Assembly (NCBI GenBank): GCA_022494885.1
Contig: JAGVSM010001301.1
Coordinates: 1 to 64,000 of the forward strand
Direction: 5' to 3'
From: Micrasema longulum
Taxonomy: Eukaryota; Arthropoda; Insecta; Trichoptera; Brachycentridae
DNA length: 64,000 nt
Shown here in pieces: positions 21,701 through 33,094 of this stretch. A program made the position numbers and the translations under genes. The notes beneath the pieces were generated by a model that was not told where the DNA came from, did not search any database, and saw nothing but the letters and a program-made list of their open reading frames with translations. Position 1 is the stretch's first letter. Every line of letters starts with the position of its first letter.

Positions 21701-22925
21701 TTCATAGCACGAAATAATAATCAAATTGGTTTCTTGTTGCCTTCTCTGATGGGTTTTCTGTGGGTTCATCTTCCGTAAGCTGAATGAGTCCCGTTATTTG
21801 ACGCCGGACATTTGCCATTCGACCTCTCACTATCCTCTATCTCTATGACACTGATGTCAATGTCAGTGGTCACATTGGCCGGGGTTCGCGGGATCCATAA
21901 ACCACACGTGGATGGTAGTGCGTAGGACTTGTTGGTATTGCTGCTAATACTAAAAGGGTATATCTTCCAGCAAGTACCTCATTACGACCATACTAACCAT
22001 TAAAACCCGAACATTTCCACATCCTTTTAAGTATGTCTAAAACTACGTCGACGAAAATTTTGCCCTTAAAATGGGAATCAAATACCTCTGATCCAAAGCT
22101 TACAACACTATCACGAATATCACCAGAATGGACGATTATAATTATTACAACGATATTAGGAACTGCTTCCTGAGTCTTCCAGTTCCAGTTTACAACAACT
22201 TTTGAGGGGATACATGTTCCGACTAATCAAATAGTTAAATTATATTCCTGGCAGTTTACCTACTTGAAGGTTTGATGACCTGTAATTCAAAATTATTACA
22301 ATGAACTTGTTTAGAAATAAAGGATAACGATGGGGTTTACTATTTCGCGTATCATTTTCCTTGTCGGGCATAAACTCAATTCACAAAAACTCCAAAGATG
22401 AGTTAAAAGTGACCGAAGAAACATTTAATTTTTATTTTCTTTCTCAAAATTCTTCTTTATACTTTTGAACGGTTAGTATAACCACAGAAATGAGACTAGA
22501 ACTATGTTTTATTTTATTTTGAATGTTACTTGTATAATAAATAAATTTTAACAAGGTAGTATTAGGTCCTAATATTGACTTTTTTTTACATATTCTCAAC
22601 AGTTTTCAATCCTATATGATATGCATCATTTTTCTAAATTAAAATTATGTTTTAGCCTATCTTAAACTTTCTCACAGTTTATTTAACACTCTTATATTAC
22701 TCGGATATGCGGTGGTAGAGGAGTTCGATGAATAGATATTAAAAAGCAGTTTTTCTGTCACTCTCTCACAAATTCCTTCCCAATACTATGTAAAAAAGGC
22801 AACTGCACGTCGGACTGATTATGCAATCACCAAAATCGAGGTCTCGTATTCACGATTTTCGCAGTTCAAAACTGAACAGATTTTGTTTATTTTTCATAGA
22901 AATAGTTTCGTATTGAAATTTGTTG
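21701..22925. other. Unrecognised, possible SINE relic
   Basis: Slightly GC-richer up to 22100 than the surroundings. GGGAATCAAATACCTCTGATCC at about 22073-22094 resembles a degraded SINE-B B box on the minus strand but lacks the rest. No gene was seen. Confidence 0.3.
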
Positions 22926-23640
22926 TGTCAATATTTATTTATTTATTTATTTATTCACTCACACTCTTTATCGAAATACAATTCCATGTTCACTTTGCCC
23001 AGCTAACAAGGATACATACCCCGTTCCAAGCTAGGCAATTACATTTTAATATATTATAATAGTTAACAAATTAATATAGAGCACAGACAAACAAAATATA
23101 AACTTATTTTGATTCATATACATACAGACATACACATATATACACATGTACATACACATATACGTACATACACCCATGCGCATACACATACATACATTCA
23201 TAAAAACATAGACAATTTATTTATGTGAAACTTCATGGTTGTCATCTATAAATATATTTTTAAAAAATTATTCCTTATTTTTTATTTTTGACATCCAGTA
23301 AGGTTCTCCAATCCGTGGCATGCATCAACTTTTCTGACTCCCTACGACCAATGTCATGAAAGAGCGAGGTCAACACCTTCCGTAACTTGACAACACTTCC
23401 GTCTTTCCACGATTCTGGCAAAAGGTTATGGACCTTTTGCCTACGTTATAGTGTTGTCTCGATGCCAGAACAGTGTTGACCCCTTCACTTAGTATCAGAT
23501 CCCTATTAGAGTATCTTGTGTTATGGTTGTGGTTGACGCTTGGGTAAATGTCTCTCTTTATGTGTGTAACCACTACCGTTCTCAATATATACTGTTGAAT
23601 AATATTCAGTACTCTGAATTCTTTGAAGAGCAAGTCACTT
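22926..23640 (-). pseudogene. LINE 3' end with (TTTA)n tail
   Basis: On the minus strand, 23633-23373 is open and reads LFKEFRVLNIIQQYILRTVV, then HNHNTRYSNRDLIL. These are the L.IL.....YI.E...Y and H.HNTR blocks near the C-terminus of many LINE RTs. A stretch ending in HYNVGKRS stands where the ..Y.G..LYN.LP motif is expected. The 3' UTR includes an (ACATAC)-type microsatellite (about 23100-23200), and the element ends in TTTATTTATTTATTTATTTA at 22931. It is 5' truncated. Confidence 0.7.
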
Positions 23641-24002
23641 GGATAACGAAATGTTTTTTTTTAAATGACTCGGATTAAAGATTTCTGTGCAATTGCTACA
23701 GGTTCAAGGGCGGTTTTTGTTTTCGTTTTGCAAAAATATTTATTATGTTTGTTTTCTGCCCGTCCGAAGACGGCTGATAAAATTGGGCGCTTTTAAGGGT
23801 TTTTGTAGACATCATGTCACTTATGGAAAGTACTTTTAAAAATAGTTACATGTGAAATTGGTTTTTAATTTCGATAAATGTAATTATTTTTTAATGTTTG
23901 TTTACGGAATCAAATTTAATCATTCTTATTGATTCGTGCATTAGATATATGTTTAGACTATTTCGGTTTTATTGTCAAACTTTAATTATTTTTTTTATTT
24001 GA
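23641..24002. other. No recognised feature
   Basis: AT-rich spacer. Confidence 0.4.
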
Positions 24003-24597
24003 TTATTTATTTATTTATTATTTATTTATTTTATTTTATTTTATTTGGGATTTTTACAGCTATTACATAAACAAAATAATTAGAAAAATCTTAACAATAC
24101 TAAAGCCAATTAAAAAAATCCACTGTAAATATAATGACACATAATATGTAAGAAAATAAGTTTAGTAATTGTATTTGTGTGACGTTTGTATTCATGTGTA
24201 TGTGAATGTGTATATGCGTGAATGAATGAGGGAGAGGATACATGTGCGTGTGGGAATGAATGAGGGAGAGGTTGCGTGTGTATGGGTGCGTAAGTATGAA
24301 AATAATATATTTGCTTAAAACTTGTAAATTGTATTAAAAATGGTACAATAAAGAGCTTAGTAAAAAGTTAGAAACCTTTTTGTTAAAATTCAAATGACGA
24401 AATGATATAAATTGTTTTTTTTTTTTTAAGTATGTTAAATTTCAAAACCGTATTCTGAAAAAAAAAAGCATTTTATTTTTTAAATCTAACTGATACACAT
24501 CGAATGAATAATATGCGACGAGTCCTATACAATACAGTAGGTAACCACAAAATGCTGTAAATACGAAATAATGACAACAATAAAATAAGGTTTGACA
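24003..24597 (-). mobile_element. LINE-E 3' segment, copy 2
   Basis: Collinear with 3127-3685, including GGGATTTTTACAGCTATTAC, the GTGAATGAATGAGGGAGAG stretch (here duplicated with an intervening TGTGGGAATGAATGAGGGAGAG) and the right end AATAAAATAAGG. The same right boundary in both copies suggests a fixed 5' end of a short, possibly non-autonomous retroelement rather than random truncation. Confidence 0.65.
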
Positions 24598-24756
24598 ATA
24601 CTCGAATGTTGATGAAATTATGTTATTGAATACAAAAAAATCTATTGGTAGTGTAGAAAAACATACAAAATATTGATTCAATTTAATAAGGTAATTTTTA
24701 GTCACTGCCAAAATACAAGTCTTCTTTTTCATGGAAGGAAATATTTAAAATATATT

Positions 24757-25170
24757 CAAAGGAGAGTGAGTGCCGGGAACAGGGTAAGCGTACACTCAAA
24801 TTAGCCTTGGCAAATAAATGTTTGACGCAGAAGGTGAAATAAGCTATTCACAGTGGATTCCTGGTACCGACCCTTTTTTAAAAATGAAATGAATTGGAAA
24901 AACAAGAATGAAAGTAGGCCTAATGCGTCGAAACGCCATCACAAATGCTAATTTGTGGTAAAATATATACGATAGCAGCACGAAAAAAGAACTTAAGAAG
25001 GACGTGTTGAGCGAATGGACTGGAATTCGAAAGTTGATGAATGCAGAAAACGAGAAAGATCAAAAAAGACCTGGCTTGAGTAAATCCAACAAATACTTCA
25101 AGGTGGATATACTATCAACAGTTGGAACAATATGTATTTATGTGGAGGAAGCGAGGTCTGTATACACAGA
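24757..25170 (+). pseudogene. LINE-N copy, degenerate
   Basis: It matches the 9625-10000 fragment: SAGNRV-like, then LKLALANKCLTQKV and IYDRSSTKKELKKDVLSEW in shifted frames. It then goes further, with KLMNAENEKDQKRPG. Several frameshifts and stops interrupt it. It is from the same RT C-terminal region and older than the first copy. Confidence 0.6.
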
Positions 25171-25699
25171 CATAATGAAATAGCGTTCTCTCTTCTCTAC
25201 CTACCCTTACAGAGAAGCAACGTGATAGTTTGTTTGTTTTCCTTTTCATTTATGTATGAAACAACAACAAAAATATCTTTAATTGAATGATTCGTGCGAT
25301 TAAGTGTTCCTTCTAAAAGTGCTTTATTTTATCGTCAAGGATATCTTCTTAGTAACCCTTTCTTTATCAGTCTCGTATATCCTTCGTCCTGACCTTACAT
25401 TTGTTCCTTTTATAAGAAAATCCTTTCATATATGTCCTTGTTAATTATCACATTTCCACTACGTTTAACCTAAGTTAGCCTTTGGCTAATGGTTACTGAG
25501 TTACTGGGACAGACCGTTGAACTAGTAGGATAAATGTTAACTTTGATAAGCGTAACCTTTGATTCGGATCTGTAAGGGTTGATAGACTTTCCAATCGATC
25601 TACTTGTTCTATTGCTTCATACAAATTATTGTCAATTTTAATAAGTACATATGTTTTTTTATATATTTATGTTTATTGAAAAAAAATTCTTCCATTTAT
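25171..25699. other. No recognised feature
   Basis: No coding or shared repeats seen. Confidence 0.4.
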
Positions 25700-25775
25700 T
25701 TGGATAAAAAAAACGTATCCCTAACTCTATGAGACTAAGAACCCCGTATTGAGTTTTGATACAACATAATAGAAA
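25700..25775 (-). repeat. LINE-type 3' hairpin block, reversed
   Basis: It contains GTATCCCTAACT (25715-25726) and AGTTTTGATAC (25752-25762), the same block as 17713-17770 in reverse, with a poly-T run on its left. Only the 3' end is present. Confidence 0.5.
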
Positions 25776-26507
25776 GTAAAAATATGCATATCAATTACTA
25801 TTTTCAGCATAAAAGTACCTGTTTGAAATACTCGGCACCCAGTATGATTTTTTTATCTCCTGGCAGTCATAATTATTATTGTAATTCAGCTATACTACAC
25901 CGGCTAGATAACGAGTATGGTGAAATTGATAGTTTTTTTTTCTTTTCTTTTATTAAGGAAACATGTAGTTTTATATGGTATATACAGTTAGTTATTAATT
26001 CTAATACACCAGTGAAGTTTTATTACTAGAAATATTATCATTTTATGTAATCTTTATTATATCAATCAACTATTTTAAGTGCGAAAAAAAAAACACAAAT
26101 GAAAGTAGATAAAAAATTAAAAACAAAGTAAAATAGTTATTTTCAAAAGTTTGTTTATCTTACGACTGACGTATTTACATAAATATAAATAATATAAAAC
26201 TTATTAAAAGGTAAGGATGAAAATAAATAAGAATTAAAAAGAACATGCTCAAATGCAAAAAAAAAAACATTTTCAAAAAGGAAAAACACATGTATATATA
26301 CATATTTCAAGGAATTCAAAAAATAAACAATGAGAATAAACTTTAAAAGAAATGAAAGACAATAAATTCAAGATATATTTCGTTTGTCTTTATATAGGTA
26401 TATAATTATAGGTATAGTAGGTTGAGAAAAATAAATGAAATATTCTTATGGCTTTAAATGAATCTGTATAAGAAATGTTAATATTATATAAAGTTTATAT
26501 TTGAAGC
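25776..26507. other. No recognised feature
   Basis: Very AT-rich. The frame at 25784-26029 is low complexity and not taken as a gene. Confidence 0.4.
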
Positions 26508-26665
26508 ACTAACTTCGTGGTTATTCATTATAATAAAATAAATAAAACAACTTTGTTACGTAAACCTGGACAAAGAAGCTTGTTTGCTTTGAAACCGGTC
26601 GGTGAAAAATAAAAATTAGTGGTTCAAAACAAAGTTGTTAATATTATAATTTATTTACTAAATTT
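26508..26665 (+). mobile_element. Penelope-like terminal fragment
   Basis: CTGGACAAAG, a short hairpin (GAAGC and GCTTT) and then GAAACCGGTCGGTG fit the end motif common to many Penelope-like elements. A 12-bp inverted pair (AACAACTTTGTT near 26546, AACAAAGTTGTT near 26629) flanks it, set in related AT-rich arms. No RT or GIY-YIG coding is attached. Assignment is by motif resemblance only. Confidence 0.4.
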
Positions 26666-26699
26666 TACAAAATGTTTCTTTATTTATCTCTATAATAAT

Positions 26700-26988
26700 A
26701 ATACATATACATGTGTCTTTGTGTATGCATGTGCATGTGTATGTATGTGTGTATATTTAAGTGTATTTAATATCTTACTGCATACATATACTTACTCCAC
26801 TTATATACACATGTAGGTAAATTTTGTTATTTTAACTTATTGTTACTTTTTGTATTTCTTATGCTATCCTGACTTTCAACTTCATTTTTTTACTTATGTT
26901 ATATTGCTGCACTTGTATATATTGCTATTTAATGTAAAAGCTCACGGGGCGTAAAAATAAACAAACAAATAAATAAATATTATAAAAG
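26700..26988 (+). repeat. Probable LINE 3' UTR with AAAT tail
   Basis: A TGTATG-rich microsatellite (26700-26760), then AT-rich UTR-like sequence, GCTCACGGGGCGTAAAAATA and a terminal ACAAACAAATAAATAAAT tail. No coding remnant was seen. The frame at 26619-26816 runs over the microsatellite and is not a gene. Confidence 0.4.
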
Positions 26989-27004
26989 AATACTACAAAT
27001 ATAA

Positions 27005-27311
27005 ATTTTAATAAACATTTATTTATTTAATGCACAAAATACACAATTTTACATAGACACAATTATATGTTTTTTTATGTCCCGACTTGTTAGAAAATTC
27101 CGTGTTAAGTCGGGACTCTATATTTATTTACATATTAAAACAATATACAGGTAATTAAAACAATATGCAAAATAATCAAAAAAAATAACAAAATTATAAT
27201 AGAAAAGTAAAAATAATAAAAATTTATAATACATGTCGAAAATGGAATTAAAAGTTATATAATAATACGTATGATAGTGATGACATACATATATACGATA
27301 AACGTATATGG
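27005..27311 (-). mobile_element. LINE-G 3' UTR, 5'-truncated
   Basis: It matches the LINE-G 3' UTR reversed: tail TTATTTATTTAATGCACAAA, hairpin GTCCCGACTT (27079-27088) with AAGTCGGGAC (27107-27116), and the segment up to CGTATATGG. The ORF is missing. Confidence 0.8.
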
Positions 27312-28749
27312 ACATTACATAGAATATAAATATAAAACAAAACTGAATAAATAAATAAGAAAAAAAATCACACATAGGCTTTGCCTGCGCGTTGGCACAC
27401 ATGATTTTATTAATTTTACGTTACAGTACGTTCACAATAAAAAAACCATTGCATAAACATTTGGACATAAGAAATAAAAAATAAACTTAAGAGAACAAAT
27501 GAAAACTTGACGTTTTCGAAAAAAACAGTACTATCTAGAGACGGCGGGGTTGTATATATATTTTTCATTTTGGTAAAACTTATATGAACGGCATTTGAGT
27601 AGTAAAATGTTATTGTTGTTACATTAACATTATTGGTAGTTTCTGTGTTAAGAAATATTGTGATGCCTTTACTGAATTCGGTAAAATTCAAAATTCACAA
27701 AAAAAACGTTAAATTCAAAATATCATTTCTGTCTACCACATTCATTGTTGAGTTGGTTTATATATTTTATACTTTTGTAGGAATAACATTATTAGATTAA
27801 GTGATATAACGCGATCTGTTTTAACCAAAATAACAGTAAAAATTCAATGAATCCGGGTAGAATAGTAAAATTATTTTTATTCAATGATTGAAATAGTTTA
27901 GAACAAAAGTTGCAATGAGGAGATATTAAATTTTAAATCCGAAATGTTTAACATGTATGAATAAAACTATTAGGTTTTTTTTTGTATAAAAGAGATCCTT
28001 TTGATGAAGGTAAAATATAATTATCTGTTAATTCTGAGTATGCTATCTTTTGATGAAAGCTATTATGGTGAAGCTTTTATAATACTTTTATACATTATAT
28101 CCTTAGAAATAACCTTTATTATGAAAGTGAATACAAAACCGTTACAATAAAATATTTTAGAGTTATAACATATTCTTAAAACTGTAAAGAATCTTATCGT
28201 TTGTTAAACAAAAGGAAAATTTTATCATGCATTTTTATGACAAATAACACTAGGAAGTGAGGTTGTGCAATTTAAAAAAAAGATTCTTTGCACATATTTT
28301 TGATTAACATTGAAATAAATATAAATCAATAATATGTAGTTCAGTACATAAATATAAACCTAGCACTTTAACGATGTTTATATAAGCTCTGTTTTATGAG
28401 GAAGTTCAGTGGTTTAAAAAAAAATATATGTATTTGGTAATAGACTACCAAAGTGATCAAATTTTTTTTATTATGTATCGTTTTATCAGCGCTATGATTT
28501 TTTTAAGTTTTGCCATTTTGAAATTACTCCTTCTAGTGACTAATAAGTTCTAGTCGGTGAGTTAAGCTGATTAGTGACTTGGCTTTCAGAAAATCGTAAA
28601 TCTATCACAATACTATCGTTAATTGATTATGAAGAACTTGTGACGTAGTTCAAGATAGGTCATTTTATTAGAATATTTTTTGTCAATTTTTTCATACATT
28701 TTCGAGATACTTCCAATTTTTCCCGCATGCGAGGAAACATTTTTTTATA
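27312..28749. other. No recognised feature
   Basis: AT-rich. The minus-strand frame 27416-27691 (91 codons) has no family feature, and no repeats shared in the window were found. Confidence 0.4.
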
Positions 28750-29415
28750 TCCTGTTTTTCGTTGCACTCAACTTCCTCATTCACATCTGAAGAAAAATTT
28801 ATTTTCCTTAATCTCTCCTTTTTTTTCTCTCTTTAGTATGAAAGACTAGTATCGATATTAATTCATTTATGAACACGTATTGTTAGTTCTATTTTAGTAT
28901 ACAAATTATATTTTATTGTTTTAATTTTTATTCTTCACCACAACAAGCCTTGAGGCCCAATTATTTTGGTGAATTAAAGCAGTACAGCTGCAGGCTTGAA
29001 AAAAATCACATTATTTAATTTTTGTGTTCTTACTGGGAATCGAACCCAGAACCTTCCATATGTGAGTCAAGTATCTTAACCACTACACCGCGGAGATCAC
29101 TATTTAAATCTAAATATAAATATAGAATAATTGGAATGCATTCATTTTAAGAAAAAACACACAAAAAAGTGTTTATTTTATGGTGGAGATAAGTTCTTAC
29201 GTATACCTTTTTGTTTTTGACTATTAGATTTAGAGTGTCCAATTACTACGGCATGTGTAATTGATGAAGCACCCACCTTACGCTTATTTTTAAGCAAACA
29301 TTTTGAAATAAAAATCATATAAAAATACCATTAATTTTATTGATGGTTGGAAGAAATACATATTTGGCTATAAACTCGCCAATGTATAAATGCAAACAGT
29401 TAAATAAATAAATAC
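28750..29415 (+). pseudogene. LINE-F 3' end, split by SINE-C
   Basis: It starts in the CACATCTGAAGAAAAATTTA and pyrimidine-rich UTR of LINE-F and is interrupted at 28926-29104 by SINE-C. The characteristic GATGGTTGGAAGAAATACAT and CTATAAACTCGCCAATGTA follow at 29342-29390, ending in TAAATAAATAAATAC. It carries only a UTR. Confidence 0.6.
28926..29104 (-). mobile_element. SINE-C copy 2, nested
   Basis: Minus-strand head CGCGGTGTAGTGGTTAAGAT, B box GGTTCTGGGTTCGATTCCCA and body as in 16686-16868. It is nested in a LINE-F UTR. Confidence 0.83.
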
Positions 29416-29417
29416 AC

Positions 29418-29545
29418 AGTATTTTGAGTTTTTCCTAATGTTCGTAGACAAGGATTGGTTTTCAGTCACAGACGAGTTATTAAATTTAACGTATTACAAC
29501 AGAGATGACCATCATTTTGAACAAAGTTATGTTGAAGTAATAATT
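29418..29545 (+). mobile_element. Repeat D copy 3, left part
   Basis: TATTTTGAGTTTTTCCTAATG, then GTAGACAAGGATTGG and GTATTACAACAGAGATGACC are the sense start of repeat D. Homology stops near 29545. Confidence 0.55.
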
Positions 29546-29649
29546 TTTATAACCTCCTTCCGTATCTTTATTTTCCCACCTGCTAACAAGCCTCTTAAAT
29601 AGAGGGTTAGCGGGTTATTACATTATTTATATAAACACCCTTAATAGTA

Positions 29650-30335
29650 AAATCAGACACTAAATAGAGCAGCTAGGCTGTTCATTAAATGCCGGTATTC
29701 AACTGAACGGCAAAGCCGTTCATTAAATAACTTAAGATAACTCACCGTTCAACGTGTTGGCTGGTTAAAAGCTAGCCCTTTGGAAACGGCCGAACCAAAA
29801 GCCACCGGGTTGGGTCAGGATAGGTTGGGTTAAATAAATCAAATATGGGCAATATGGTGAATGTTACACAGTTTGTAAAGTGGCCCTTCAAACAGCCAAT
29901 GATTGGTCATAAGCCCTGTAGATGCCTAGACTTCTATATTACCTTCTGTCAAATGTTCTTCATCTCTGTGGTTATATGTTAATATTAACAGCTCCCCAGG
30001 GTGTTCAATCCAGTCATTGTCTTCAAAAAAATTTTGCACACTTAAAAAATTGTTAGGTTAAGATTAAAAATAAAAAAAAGATTTTTTACTTAAGCTTTTT
30101 ACTAAGTTAAGGATCGATTTAAGTAAAATAATGATTTTTTTATTGTCTAACATAACCATATCTACCTTACCTAACTTTACTTCTCCTAACAATTTTTTTT
30201 TAACATTGTTCATATATTTATTTAAATTAAAGAGGCCAAGTGACTTTCAACATTTTGGTTAAATATTCATTTAGCAAACGGCCGAGCCATTTAGTTTCAT
30301 GTCGGCATTTAATTAACAGACTAGGCGATCAGTGA
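29650..30335. mobile_element. Inverted-repeat element containing repeat D sequence
   Basis: The left arm AGCTAGGCTGTTCATTAAATG (29664-29684, followed by CCGG) is the imperfect reverse complement of the right arm ATGTCGGCATTTAATTAAC, then AGACTAGGCGA (30299-30330). Inner parts (AACGGCAAAGCC, and CGGCCGAGCC on the right) also correspond. The interior includes a partial repeat D. No coding. A non-autonomous TIR element hosting D is one reading; independent rearrangements are another. Confidence 0.4.
29826..30065 (-). mobile_element. Repeat D copy 3, right part
   Basis: TATGGGCAATATGGTGAATG, ACACAGTTTGTAAAGTGGC and AACAGCTCCCCAGGG match the D right arm, and it ends in ATTGTTAGG. It lies between the arms of the 29650-30335 element. 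Confidence 0.65.
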
Positions 30336-30394
30336 AGTGGCTGATGAACCTGTTTGGCGATGACATATATATCATCTTCTTCTTATCCTTAAAC

Positions 30395-30505
30395 AAACAT
30401 TTATATTCCTAAAATTCTTCCATCTGTTGATTTTTGTGAAGTTAAAGAGCTGAAACCTTTATTGATGCGATCGGATAAATCACAATCGCATCAATAAAGG
30501 TTTCA
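30395..30505 (+). repeat. Repeat D interior fragment with perfect hairpin
   Basis: CATCTGTTGATTTTTGTGAA and GTTAAAGAGCTGAAACC are the conserved D interior. It is followed by a perfect 21-bp inverted repeat (30451-30471 and 30485-30505) around a 13-nt loop. Confidence 0.6.
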
Positions 30506-30599
30506 AGGCCCCGACTACAATGCAGAGTTATCTTCAATTGTTTATTTGTGAATTTATTTTACACATAACATACGATTACATAGAGCTTCGCCTTGCTTA

Positions 30600-31015
30600 T
30601 TATGAGCCTTTAAACTTCTGAAAGGGTTAATTTATAATCCGACCATTTTGGATCGCATAACATTATACGAGTACGTACCGAGCAACACATACCATTTGTT
30701 CTTCCTGAATGCAGGACAAATTTTCCGTTGATAATTCCTGTGGGGAGAATGATTGGTCTGTTGAAAAGCCTACCGAGAGAGCTGGATCTTTGCCATGCTA
30801 GGATGAGCAGTTTTAAAATCTTCCTCTCTAACTTTGTATTAAAATGTATATAAATGACTTTTTCGACTTTGTTTACTTTTGTTTTTATGGATTATGTATT
30901 GGACCTTAACTCTTATTGTGGACTATTGTGCATTTTTTTTATCAGGTTTTTGTAATTACCTAATAATATAATATAATATGCATTGTAATTAGCAGTAGTG
31001 TCCATTAAATAAATA
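30600..31015 (+). pseudogene. LINE-H-type 3' end (RT C-terminus)
   Basis: The plus-strand frame gives RTEQHIPFVLPECRTNFPLI, then PVGRMIGLLKSLPRELDLCH and SSFKIFLSNFVLK. This is the common C-terminal pattern of non-LTR RTs (TR......P.....G..SPI.RM...LN.LP.E.D......FK..L). A UTR with TGCATTGTAATTAGCAG follows, and a TAAATAAATAAA tail at about 31005. There is no intact RT domain. Confidence 0.65.
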
Positions 31016-31997
31016 AATTACAACGTTTGACAAAGTTTCAAAATGAGTCAAACAAAATTCTAAAAAAAACTTTCTGTTATTTTATTTAATTACAAGCCTT
31101 CGAAATGGAATGTCAAGTAGACGAAAATTTGTGTTTTCGACGACTCCTGCTGTTTGCGTTCAATCTAGAGAATAAAACTGCAAAAATGATCGCGATATTT
31201 GCATAGTATACGAAAGGGGTGATTTGAATTATTCAATAATTTGTTCTAAAATAATGAAGAAAAATACATTATTAACTAATTTTATGTTTTTTTTTGTTGT
31301 GTTCTCTGTATTAAAATAAATGGATACAACTCATGATAATATTAAATAGATAACTCTGTTAATTTTCCATTGGAGTCAAAACTCCGCTATTTAACTTGAA
31401 AGAAATCACTTAACATGTTTAAACATAGTCGGAATAGTTAATGTTACACAACTGCTGTAATAAAGAAAAATTTAATAAAAAATAAGTGTTTCTTACGTTG
31501 ATATTCTCAGGAGCCCAAAAATTAAGTTGGATGAAACGTGCTTTGAAACGAAAATCTTTATCAGAGCCCATAATATCCTTAAAGTTCATTTCTTTCAATA
31601 GAAAACCAGTAGATGAATCCTATTATTTGAAATGTTAATCTTGTACATTTACTTCTAATAAATCCTGGCTTGTATTCAATAAATCTTATTGTTGGGTTTA
31701 TAAAATACTCGTATAGATGTACTCGTTATTTCAATTTCTATTCATCGAAACGTGGTATAATGAAAAAAAAAATAGATCCGTTGTCATTTTAATTAATGCG
31801 TTTTTTTGTTACCGTAATCGAACATTGAGCAATTAATGTATTTTGAAATTTTAAACCGATTATTGTTTATTTATTATTATTTGTTTGTCTGTGCTCAGGC
31901 GGATGATAAATATTACAGGCGTGAGTATTAAAAGGAACCAGAACCCTGAACGAGCTTTCTTAAAAATCCTGAAAAAGCTAATCGAGTGCAGATAATT
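31016..31997. other. No recognised feature
   Basis: No gene or shared repeat. A short AACGAAAATCTTTATCAGAG block near 31548 faintly resembles a Penelope-type terminal hairpin on the minus strand; too weak to annotate. Confidence 0.35.
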
Positions 31998-32055
31998 CCA
32001 CCTCGTTGAGTAGTGGTTGGCGTGTTCGCCTACCATTCTTGAGGTCTTGGGTGTT
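31998..32055 (+). mobile_element. SINE-A-like tRNA head fragment
   Basis: CACCTCGTTGAGTAGTGGTT and GGCGTGTTCGCCTACC resemble the tRNA-like D- and anticodon-arm part of SINE-A. The B box is degraded (GGTCTTGGGTGTTT). Isolated 3'-truncated piece. Confidence 0.45.
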
Positions 32056-32302
32056 TAGTTTATTAACACGTTCACTGCTAGCACAAAATATTAAAATCTA
32101 GAATAAAATCGAACAAGTTTTACTATCAAATTGGTTCGGAAATCAAATAATATGTATACGTGTATATTTTTGGTTTAATTTATTTAAAAAATCATAAAAT
32201 ACAAAGTATAATACTTACGAATAAAATTCCCTTAATCAAGAAGTTACTACAACTCAATTCAAGACGTAAAATTATCTTAACTTATTTTAAAAAAAAACAC
32301 AT

Positions 32303-32930
32303 ATTAAGCAACAATGTTTTGAGTGTATCCAAATGTTTGTGGACCGGCTGGATTTCCTCCCTAGGAAGTTAATTAGATCTCCATTTGTTGCAACAGAGAG
32401 GGAAAACATTTTTGAATGAAAACTATGAAAGCCTAGGCATTTACAGGGTTTTATGACCTGCTATTGGCTGGGTTGAGTAGCCACTTCACGCGCTGTAAAA
32501 CGTTCACCATTCGACCCATGTTTAAACATCCACGTTTCCTCAACTCTTCCATCTTCCAAGTCAGGTTGTGGTCCCGTTGCTAGCGTTGCGGACTCACGGA
32601 TCAGAGGTGCGAGGTTCGAGCCCCACTCTACCCTTACTTGATTTCCATCATCTAATAGTGAGTTATTTACAATTCGTTGAAAATGGCCACCAAAATTAAA
32701 ATATTTGGGCAAATTATAAGAGCGCTAATATTTATTTGAAAAAAAAATAAAAAAATCTGTTCAACTTTTGTGAAGTTAAATAGCTCAAACTTGTATCATG
32801 TGGGTGAGATTCATATGGCTGAACCAATTCACCTACTAGGCAACGCCTGAAAACTTCGTTCGAAATATCTCCCTACGGAGGAAATCCAGCCTGTCTGCAA
32901 AAGTTTGGACTTACTCAAAACATTGTTGAA
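32303..32930. mobile_element. Repeat D copy 4, symmetrical ends, nested SINE-B
   Basis: Both ends carry the same terminal sequence in inverse orientation: CAACAATGTTTTGAGT on the left and ACTCAAAACATTGTTG on the right. The GTCCAAA...TTTG, GGCTGGATTTCCTCC and related segments follow inward. The interior contains the conserved D core and is split by SINE-B at 32558-32745. No flanking duplication was found. It may be the more complete, palindromic form of D. Confidence 0.65.
32558..32745 (+). mobile_element. SINE-B copy 4, nested in repeat D
   Basis: TCAGGTTGTGGTCCCGTTGC, then CGGATCAGAGGTGCGAGG and B box GGTTCGAGCCC, body and A-rich tail. It belongs to a subtype with GGATCAGAG instead of GGACCAAAG, shared with the copies at 41938 and 56617. 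Confidence 0.85.
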
Positions 32931-33094
32931 CTTTAATCTTGTAAGCTTTAGGCAAATATAAAAGGCCATTAAAAAACCAAGAGGAAGATTTCCAATGGAG
33001 AAAAAAACGCCACCGATGCCAAAAAATATTGGTGCAAAACCTAACTTGAGTAAATCTTTTTCTATCTAAATAAAAAATACACTTAAATAATTTA

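Noticed and set aside
22931..22960. CRISPR-like or telomere-like short repeats
   Set aside because: Simple (TTTA)n LINE tail, no spacers.
27416..27691. 91-codon minus-strand frame as a small host gene
   Set aside because: AT-rich, no start context or family motif, no conservation evidence available.
31540..31575. Hammerhead-like motif on the minus strand (CTGATAAAG ... TTTCAAAGCACG)
   Set aside because: The GAAA is replaced and the stem is weak; no second copy in the window.
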